Assembly: GCA_029054965.1 (NCBI GenBank)
Contig: JAIDEF010000044.1
Location: 1-6,176 of the forward strand
Direction: 5' to 3'
Length of the DNA stretch: 6,176 nt
DNA from: Eubacterium sp.
GTDB taxonomy: Bacteria > Bacillota > Clostridia > Oscillospirales > Acutalibacteraceae
Shown here: piece after piece, positions 1 through 4,753 of the stretch
How the letters are laid out: each line of letters opens with the position of its first letter
How positions within the stretch are numbered: the first letter of the stretch is position 1
Notes under the pieces: generated by a model
What the model was told of the DNA's origin: nothing
What the model saw: only the letters and a program-made list of their open reading frames with translations
The model's database searches: none
Made by a program: the position numbers and the translations under genes

Positions 1-511
1 CGTCAAGATAATCAAGTGTTGAAACCTTGTAGCCATGGCGTTCTCCCCAGCGGTTGTACATTCTGAAAAGCATTTCAGCCCAGTCCTGTGCCTCAGTTCC
101 GCCGGCACCTGCGTGGAAAGTCAGAAGGGCATTTTTGTTATCAAATTCACCGCTTAAAAGTGTTGACAGTGTGAGATTTTCAAGCCTGTTTTCAATATCA
201 TTAACAGAGGCTGTGCAGTCATCAAGAAGGTCAGCATCCTCTTCTTCGTCAGCAAGCTCAATCATAACCAGAGCATCCTCATAATCATTTTTTACATTTT
301 CATATGATGCAACCTTTGCTTTGAGCGAGCCGATTTTCTGCATTGTTTTCTGGCTTTTTTCCATATCATCCCAAAAGTCAGGTGCTGCACTCAGCTGCTC
401 AAGCTCATCAATTTCTTTGATAAGACTGTCAATTGCCAATGCTTCCTTAAGATTTGTGATTGTTTTTTCAGAACCGATTAATCTCTGTTTTAATTCCTCA
501 TACTCAATCAT
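1..511 (-). CDS. prfB: Peptide chain release factor 2 (RF2), N-terminal part, truncated by window edge
   Basis: RF2 recognises UGA and UAA stop codons in the ribosomal A site and triggers peptide release in the cytoplasm. The 170 visible residues cover the helical domain 1 (about residues 1-115, rich in Glu/Lys/Leu, with PDFW at 44-47 as in E. coli RF2 PDVW at the same positions). They also cover the start of the next domain, with the class-I RF segment AGAGGTEAQDWAEMLFRMY at 134-152. The stop-reading SPF motif and catalytic GGQ lie beyond the left edge; E. coli RF2 has 365 residues. The ATG at 511-509 follows CGGAG at 523-519 and gives an N-terminus that aligns with E. coli from residue 1. 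The frame is open through codon 25, where many bacteria carry the CUUUGA +1 frameshift site; here the codons are TTG GCA ATT GAC. The gene is transcribed divergently from the five-gene cluster. Identification is firm. Confidence 0.96.
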   Translation of the reverse strand, partial: MIEYEELKQRLIGSEKTITNLKEALAIDSLIKEIDELEQLSAAPDFWDDMEKSQKTMQKIGSLKAKVASYENVKNDYEDALVMIELADEEEDADLLDDCTASVNDIENRLENLTLSTLLSGEFDNKNALLTFHAGAGGTEAQDWAEMLFRMYNRWGERHGYKVSTLDYLD

Positions 512-549
512 ATTATTTCTCCGTATAAATTATTTATTAATATCACATT

Positions 550-578
550 ATTATATACAAATTTACCAAACAATGCAA
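550..578 (-). promoter_or_regulatory. Candidate sigma-A promoter for prfB
   Basis: On the minus strand a perfect TATAAT (555-550) is preceded by TTGCAT (578-573) at the ideal 17-base spacing. This would start transcription near 543 and leave a leader of about 30 bases before the prfB ATG, with CGGAG in it. The -35 match is partial (3 of 6) and the region is very A+T-rich, so chance hits are likely; the position relative to the gene is what makes it convincing. Confidence 0.6.
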
Positions 579-615
579 TATTTAAAAATCAGTTAATAAT
601 ATTTTAATTAAATTA

Positions 616-645
616 TTGATTTATTATGCTAACTTATTGTATAAT
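616..645 (+). promoter_or_regulatory. Candidate sigma-A promoter for the rightward five-gene cluster
   Basis: TTGATT (616-621) and a perfect TATAAT (640-645) are separated by 18 bases. The expected start is near 652, giving a leader of about 25 bases that contains AAAGGG (664-669) ahead of the ATG at 677. It lies back to back with the prfB promoter in the same 165-base spacer (512-676). I see no further clear operator or riboswitch in that spacer. Confidence 0.6.
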
Positions 646-676
646 ATTTCTAATTTAACAGCGAAAGGGTAATAAA

Positions 677-1711
677 ATGATTTTTCACAATGATGAAAAG
701 TGTCCCGTTTGTGACAAACTTTTCAATGAAAGTGATGATATAGTAATATGTCCCCATTGTGCAACGCCTCACCACAGAGAGTGTTATAATCAGCTTGGTC
801 ACTGTGCGAATAAAGAAAAGCATAAGGACGGTTTTGATTACCGTGCTGAGCAAAAGGAAAGCAGTGCTCAGCATACTGATGACGGTTTTGCAAATGAACA
901 GCCGCAGAAAAACAGCAGTACCAAGACGGTATGCAGGTCATGCGGTGCTGAAATTGACAAATCAGCTCCGTTTTGCAATCATTGCGGTGAAAGACAGTTG
1001 AATCCGGTTTATGAAAAATTCAGTCCTGTTTTTAATCAGGAGTTTTCCGATAATGCAGGAAAATATGCTGACAGTGACACATCAATTGACGGTGTAAGTG
1101 CTGAGGATGTGGCAATAACCGTAAAAACAAATACATCGAGATTTTTGCCCAAGTTTGTAAAAAACAAAAAGATTTCATGGAACTGGGCCGGTTTTATTTT
1201 CGGACCATACTATCTGTTTTTCAGAAAAATGTATAAAGAAGGAATTGTTGCTTTGGCAGCAGGCTTGATTGCAAATCTGTTTGTGAGCGGTTTTTATTTA
1301 GAAAAGAGCACTGCTGTTATGAACTTTATTCTGTCACATGCAAAAACACCCGAAGAAATATTGGCGCTGACATCAAATCCGCCTGAGGAGCTGTTAAAGC
1401 TTACTGAAGCGGTTATGCCGATGTATCTTATACTCGGTGCAGTTACAATTGTTATAGGTATAGTAGTTGCGATGTTTGCAGACAGCTTTTACAGGTCAAA
1501 GGTTTTAAAGGTAATCAAAAAGGTTGATGAAAATCTTAATGACGGCAGCAGTATTATTGTTCAGGACAATATGTTTGCACCGCAGGCAGATTTGAATCAG
1601 GAGGATATGAGAAAGCTGTATTTAAGCAAGCTGGGAGGAACAAGCATATTCAGCCCAATTGCTGCTTATTGCGTGCTTGAAATAATAATGTCTATAATTT
1701 CAAAAATATAA
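677..1711 (+). CDS. RING-finger/zinc-ribbon membrane protein with DUF2628-like domain
   Basis: The function is unknown. This 344-residue protein has four visible parts. (1) Residues 9-49 are a prokaryotic RING-finger-like module: C9-x2-C12, C25-x2-C28, H33, C36, C43 and possibly H42 or H49 as metal ligands. (2) After a polar linker, residues 86-104 form a zinc ribbon, C86-x2-C89 and C100-x2-C103. (3) A long acidic/polar stretch (about 108-150) follows. (4) The C-terminal half is a membrane domain whose NWAGFIFGPYYLFFRKMY segment (169-186) is typical of DUF2628. Hydrophobic segments lie near 171-182, 190-207, 247-268 and 326-343. The zinc modules probably face the cytoplasm, where they could bind protein or nucleic acid. 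The ATG is supported by AAAGGG at 664-669. It is the first gene of the cluster and sits 23 bases before galU. A ubiquitin-ligase role should not be assumed. Domain calls are from pattern recognition. Confidence 0.8.
   Translation: MIFHNDEKCPVCDKLFNESDDIVICPHCATPHHRECYNQLGHCANKEKHKDGFDYRAEQKESSAQHTDDGFANEQPQKNSSTKTVCRSCGAEIDKSAPFCNHCGERQLNPVYEKFSPVFNQEFSDNAGKYADSDTSIDGVSAEDVAITVKTNTSRFLPKFVKNKKISWNWAGFIFGPYYLFFRKMYKEGIVALAAGLIANLFVSGFYLEKSTAVMNFILSHAKTPEEILALTSNPPEELLKLTEAVMPMYLILGAVTIVIGIVVAMFADSFYRSKVLKVIKKVDENLNDGSSIIVQDNMFAPQADLNQEDMRKLYLSKLGGTSIFSPIAAYCVLEIIMSIISKI
1669..1698 (+). promoter_or_regulatory. Possible internal promoter for galU
   Basis: TTGCGT (1669-1674) and a perfect TATAAT (1693-1698) with an 18-base spacer lie inside the last codons of the RING-finger gene. 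They would start a transcript near 1705 with a leader of about 30 bases before galU. The different lysine codon bias of galU and its very strong ribosome site fit separate, higher expression. A chance match in A+T-rich DNA is possible. Confidence 0.4.
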
Positions 1712-1720
1712 ATTAAATTC

Positions 1721-1726
1721 AGGAGG
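1721..1726 (+). promoter_or_regulatory. Consensus ribosome binding site of galU
   Basis: A perfect AGGAGG ends 8 bases before the ATG at 1735. It is the strongest Shine-Dalgarno sequence in the window, in contrast to the weak or absent sites of the genes that follow, and it fixes the galU start. Confidence 0.85.
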
Positions 1727-1734
1727 AGTTAATT

Positions 1735-2610
1735 ATGAAAGTAAAAAAGGCGATTATCCCCGCAGCAGGTATGGGCACAAGAGTTCTCCCTGCTTCAAAG
1801 GCAGTACCAAAGGAGATGCTTAATATCGTAGATAAGCCTGCTATTCAGTATATTGTTGAAGAGGCTTTTGCATCAGGTATTGAGGATGTACTTATTATCA
1901 CAAACAGGGGTAAGGGTGCAATCGAGGATCACTTTGACCACGCTTTTGAGCTCGAATCAAAGCTTGAGGGTAATGAGAGCAAAAAGAAGATTTATGATGA
2001 TGTTATGCAGTGCTCAAACTTCGGCAACATCTATTTTATCCGTCAGAAGGAAACCAAGGGACTTGGTCATGCTGTTCTCTGTGCAAAGAGCTTTGTAGGC
2101 AATGAGCCATTTGCAGTTCTTTACGGTGATGATGTTATTCTTTCCGAAACACCTGTTACAAAGCAGCTCTGTGATGCTTATGAGAAGTATGGCAAGGGTG
2201 CTGTTGGTGTTAAGGAGGTACCGGGCAAGGCTATCACAAAGTATTGCTCACTTGCTGTTGATCCAATTGAGGATAACTGCTATAACTGTACAGATATGAT
2301 TGAAAAGCCAAGCGAGGAAGAGATTTTATCTAATTTCTCTATTCTCGGCAGAGTTGTTATGCCTCCTGAAATTTTTGATATTTTAGAAGAAACTCCTCTT
2401 GGCGCAGGCAATGAGCTGCAGCTTACAGATGCAATGAAAACTCTTGCACAGACAAAGGGTGTTGTAGCTGTTGACTATGAGGGTACACGTTATGATATGG
2501 GTAACAAGTTCGGTATCCTTCAGGCAAATATTGAGGTTGGTTTAAAGCATCCTGAAACCCAGGCTGAGCTTAAGGACTATATCAAAAAGATTGCAAAGGA
2601 TTTAGACTGA
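1735..2610 (+). CDS. galU: UTP--glucose-1-phosphate uridylyltransferase
   Basis: Makes UDP-glucose and pyrophosphate from UTP and glucose-1-phosphate in the cytoplasm. UDP-glucose feeds glycolipid, teichoic acid and capsule synthesis and the Leloir galactose pathway. The 291 residues match the usual GalU length. Visible motifs are the nucleotide-binding loop AAGMGTRVLPASKAVPKEM (10-28, with G12, G14, R16 and K26), KGLGHAVLCA (108-117), the metal-binding YGDD (130-133), EKP (190-192), LGR (204-206), GAGNELQLTDAM (223-234), and the late YDMGNKFGILQANIEVGL block. About four-fifths of its lysine codons are AAG, against about half in the gene before it (hand count), which suggests stronger translational selection. 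It lies 23 bases after the RING-finger gene and 2 bases before the ThyX-like gene. Related nucleotidyltransferases such as RmlA lack this exact motif set, so the call is firm. Confidence 0.96.
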   Translation: MKVKKAIIPAAGMGTRVLPASKAVPKEMLNIVDKPAIQYIVEEAFASGIEDVLIITNRGKGAIEDHFDHAFELESKLEGNESKKKIYDDVMQCSNFGNIYFIRQKETKGLGHAVLCAKSFVGNEPFAVLYGDDVILSETPVTKQLCDAYEKYGKGAVGVKEVPGKAITKYCSLAVDPIEDNCYNCTDMIEKPSEEEILSNFSILGRVVMPPEIFDILEETPLGAGNELQLTDAMKTLAQTKGVVAVDYEGTRYDMGNKFGILQANIEVGLKHPETQAELKDYIKKIAKDLD

Positions 2611-2612
2611 TT

Positions 2613-3242
2613 ATGATTAAAATTGAACGCACAAGCGTGATGAATTTTGATAATGCTATGCGTGGTGCAAGAAATCCGCTTAATTCCTGGGCAAGGTATG
2701 ACTCTGAATTTGACGAAAACGGCAACTTTGTTTTTGGTGAAAACGATTTGTCGCTTGCAAAGCGTCTTTGTTCGGCAGGAACTGACCACAGAAAGTTTAT
2801 CAGAATGATTTTTGTAAGCGTTGATATTACTGCTCCTCTTTATTGGTGGAAGGAATACGATACTTATAAGGTAGGTACAGTTGCAAATTCAACCTCTACA
2901 ATGCATAAAATTACATCAAAGCCATTTGAACTCAGTGATTTTTCCGTTGACCATATGAATGACGAGGGTATAAGGGCTATGGAAAAGCTTATAGAAACCC
3001 TTGAGGATTTAAGACTGAGATTTGTTGAAACAAAGGATAAGGAGCTTTGGTATACTATAATTCAGCTTCTTCCAAGCTCCTATAATCAGATGCGTACCTG
3101 CACTCTTAATTACGAAAATCTGGTTAATATTTATTATGCAAGACGCAATCATAAGCTGTCAGAATGGCATGAGTATTGCGATTGGGCAAAAACATTGCCT
3201 TATTTTGAGGAACTGTTTATAACAGAAAGCGAAAAGGACTGA
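2613..3242 (+). CDS. Divergent ThyX-like protein lacking the ThyX signature; function unknown
   Basis: A 209-residue protein with no firm functional name. Its layout resembles flavin-dependent thymidylate synthase (ThyX). An early segment, AGTDHRKFIRMIFVSVDI (55-72), resembles the ThyX GDHESVLEHxxFTFxI strand. Next, APLYWWKEYDTYKVGTVANSTS (74-95) sits where ThyX carries its RHRxxSxNExSxR motif; only the Asn (N92) and one Ser (S95) align. The C-terminal LLPSSYNQMRTCTLNYENL (152-170) and EWHEYCDWAK (184-193) resemble ThyX LPxxxYTExxWTxNxRSL and QWEIREYA. The arginines that bind dUMP in ThyX are mostly replaced, so thymidylate synthesis is doubtful. No signal peptide or membrane segment is seen. 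The ATG at 2613 is 2 bases after the galU stop; the best ribosome site, AAAGGA at 2595-2600, lies within galU, 12 bases away, so coupled translation is likely. A second Met (2640) has no better site, and starting there would cut off the first strand. Confidence 0.55.
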   Translation: MIKIERTSVMNFDNAMRGARNPLNSWARYDSEFDENGNFVFGENDLSLAKRLCSAGTDHRKFIRMIFVSVDITAPLYWWKEYDTYKVGTVANSTSTMHKITSKPFELSDFSVDHMNDEGIRAMEKLIETLEDLRLRFVETKDKELWYTIIQLLPSSYNQMRTCTLNYENLVNIYYARRNHKLSEWHEYCDWAKTLPYFEELFITESEKD

Positions 3243-3248
3243 TAAATA

Positions 3249-4262
3249 ATGTCACAATACTATTATAATCCCTTTGGTGACAGTGGAATTAATGAGGAAA
3301 ATCAAAGAGCTTTTTTAAAAAAACAGCAGCAGAAAAAAGAAAAAAGGGAAATCAGAATTATAAGCCTTTCAATGGGAGCGGCAGTTATTGCATACCTTGT
3401 TGTGCAAAGCTTCGTTATTACTTTGATTTATGCCGCAGGTTATTATTCAAAATTCGAGAGTGATGTTATTTTCCAGACTGCGGTGACTATAATCGGAGTG
3501 TCATTTTTGGCAGTGTTTGTGCCGTTTGCAATAATGGCACTGGTCAACAGAAAGCGTTATAATTATTCGATAATCCCTAATGAGCCGATTAAGTTTGGCA
3601 AATGCTTTATGTGGATTGCCTTTGGAATGCTTTGCTGCATATGTGCAAATGTTGGTGTTTCGTATCTGATAACAATAATGGAATCACTGTTCGGTGTTAC
3701 GTTCACTCAGGGTGAATTATTAGAGCCTGATTCAGTGTTTAGCTGTGTAATGGTTACTGTATCCACCGCAATTATTCCTGCTATATGTGAGGAATTTGCT
3801 ATGCGCTGCTGTTCACTGCAGCTTATGAGAAAGTATGGCAGCGGCTTTGCAGTGTTTGCCGTAAGCATTGTTTTCGGATTGCTTCACGGCAATGTTATTC
3901 AGTTTATTTTTGCGTTTATTATCGGTCTTGTTCTTGGTTATATAACTGTTAAAACAAACAGTATTGTGCCTGCAGTATGTATTCACGCATTCAGTAATGG
4001 CATTTCAGTTACAAAATCGGTTATAACTTATGCAGCAGGCGAGAAAAGCGCTAACACGGCTGTTGTTATTCTTTATTTATTTTGGCTTGCAGCAGGTGCA
4101 GTATGCGGACTTGCTTTACTTGTTAAGGGTGCTTTTAAAAAAAGTAAAGTACCTGTTAACAGTTCGCTTTCAAATGGACAGAAGCTGGTGTCATTCTTAT
4201 TTCCATGGATGGTTATTCCTTTTGCATTGTTGATTTATTTAACATCAAAAACAATTGTTTAG
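3249..4262 (+). CDS. CPBP-family intramembrane metalloprotease (CAAX protease / Abi type)
   Basis: A 337-residue multi-pass membrane protein with all three CPBP (Rce1-like) catalytic motifs: E181-E182-x3-R186 (CEEFAMR), F209-x3-H213 (FGLLHGN) and H246-x3-N250 (HAFSN). Glutamates and histidines in this family hold the metal and activate water within the membrane. Hydrophobic segments lie near 38-62, 76-99, 120-143, 163-180, 200-212, 216-232, 268-292 and 316-332. The first 36 residues are polar and very Lys/Gln-rich, so the N-terminus is probably cytoplasmic. Family members process prenylated or secreted peptides, give self-immunity to bacteriocins, or act in regulatory proteolysis; nothing here picks out a substrate. 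No bacteriocin precursor or ABC transporter is adjacent. The start is backed by AAAAGGA at 3232-3238, 10 bases upstream, overlapping the end of the previous gene. The gene is 6 bases after the ThyX-like gene and 4 bases before tadA. Confidence 0.88.
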   Translation: MSQYYYNPFGDSGINEENQRAFLKKQQQKKEKREIRIISLSMGAAVIAYLVVQSFVITLIYAAGYYSKFESDVIFQTAVTIIGVSFLAVFVPFAIMALVNRKRYNYSIIPNEPIKFGKCFMWIAFGMLCCICANVGVSYLITIMESLFGVTFTQGELLEPDSVFSCVMVTVSTAIIPAICEEFAMRCCSLQLMRKYGSGFAVFAVSIVFGLLHGNVIQFIFAFIIGLVLGYITVKTNSIVPAVCIHAFSNGISVTKSVITYAAGEKSANTAVVILYLFWLAAGAVCGLALLVKGAFKKSKVPVNSSLSNGQKLVSFLFPWMVIPFALLIYLTSKTIV

Positions 4263-4266
4263 CAGT

Positions 4267-4728
4267 ATGAATAATGAATTTATGAAAAGAGCCATCGAGC
4301 TTGCACGGCTTTCTGCACTTGAAGGTGAAGTGCCTGTGGGTGCAGTGGTTGTTAAGGATGATGAAATCGTGGGTGAGGGGAGAAACAGGCGTGAGCTTGG
4401 CAAAAATGCCCTTTATCACGCAGAGCTTGAAGCTATTGATAATGCCTGCAAAAAGCTTGGCGGCTGGCGGCTATGGCAGTGTGATTTGTATGTTACACTT
4501 GAGCCTTGCCCTATGTGTGCAGGCGCAATAATTAATTCAAGAATGAAAAAAGTTTATTATGGTGCTAAGGATTTGAAGGCAGGCTCTTTTGGGTCAATTG
4601 TTAATTTTAACGATATACCCTATAACCATAAGCCTGAAATTATCGACGGCATTATGGCTGAGGAATGCTCCGCACTGTTAACAGACTTTTTTAAAAAATT
4701 AAGAGAGCAAAAGAAAAACGGTAGCTGA
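4267..4728 (+). CDS. tadA: tRNA-specific adenosine deaminase
   Basis: Converts adenosine 34 to inosine in the anticodon wobble position of tRNA-Arg(ACG), allowing it to read CGU, CGC and CGA. The 153-residue protein has the cytidine/deoxycytidylate deaminase fold with zinc ligands H51 and C81/C84 and catalytic E53: HAE (51-53) and PCPMCAGA (80-87). GEVPVGAVVV (20-29), SRMKKVYYGAKDLKAGSFGS (91-110) and the C-terminal AEECSALLTDFFKKLR (131-146) match TadA rather than free-base deaminases. I chose the ATG at 4267 because MNNEFMKRAIELA matches the usual TadA N-terminus. An in-frame TTG at 4255 and an ATG at 4282 are alternatives. None of these has a clear ribosome site, so translation probably depends on ribosomes finishing the CPBP gene 4 bases upstream. 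The stop codon lies inside the terminator hairpin. In many bacteria tadA sits next to dnaX; here it is followed by purB on the other strand. Confidence 0.95.
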   Translation: MNNEFMKRAIELARLSALEGEVPVGAVVVKDDEIVGEGRNRRELGKNALYHAELEAIDNACKKLGGWRLWQCDLYVTLEPCPMCAGAIINSRMKKVYYGAKDLKAGSFGSIVNFNDIPYNHKPEIIDGIMAEECSALLTDFFKKLREQKKNGS

Positions 4729-4743
4729 CATAGCTACCGTTTT
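4715..4743. terminator. Bidirectional intrinsic terminator between tadA and purB
   Basis: A perfect 12-base-pair stem (4715-4726 with 4732-4743, core ACGGTAGCT) closes a 5-base GACAT loop. On the plus strand it ends in four T, then GTTG. On the minus strand the stem ends in a T-rich run (TTTTTCTTTT), which makes it a better intrinsic terminator for purB. The tadA stop codon TGA (4726-4728) is formed by the last stem base and the first two loop bases, so one element serves both convergent genes in a 25-base gap. Confidence 0.9.
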
Positions 4744-4753
4744 GTTGTATTAA

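Noticed and set aside
54..596. Two open plus-strand frames (54-284 and 321-596)
   Set aside because: They run antisense to prfB; their Ser-rich translations are complement artefacts and neither has a ribosome site. The second extends into the A+T-rich promoter spacer.
512..676. Riboswitch or small RNA in the divergent spacer
   Set aside because: The spacer is very A+T-rich; apart from the two promoters and ribosome sites I found no stable stem, attenuator or conserved aptamer pattern.
677..1711. A bacterial ubiquitin-like system built on the RING finger
   Set aside because: No ubiquitin-like protein, E1, E2 or JAB peptidase gene is in the window; a RING-like zinc module alone does not show ligase activity.
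2613..3242. Calling the gene thyX outright
   Set aside because: The RHRxxSxNExSxR motif and most dUMP-binding arginines are absent, so thymidylate synthase activity cannot be supported.
4255..4266. TTG at 4255 as the tadA start
   Set aside because: It would add four residues not seen in the TadA N-terminus, has no ribosome site, and overlaps the CPBP stop; ATG 4267 gives the typical MNNEFMKRAIELA beginning.
4729..4753. Signal recognition particle RNA gene after tadA
   Set aside because: In many Firmicutes the small SRP RNA gene sits between tadA and dnaX, but here only 25 bases separate tadA from purB, and they are taken up by the terminator.
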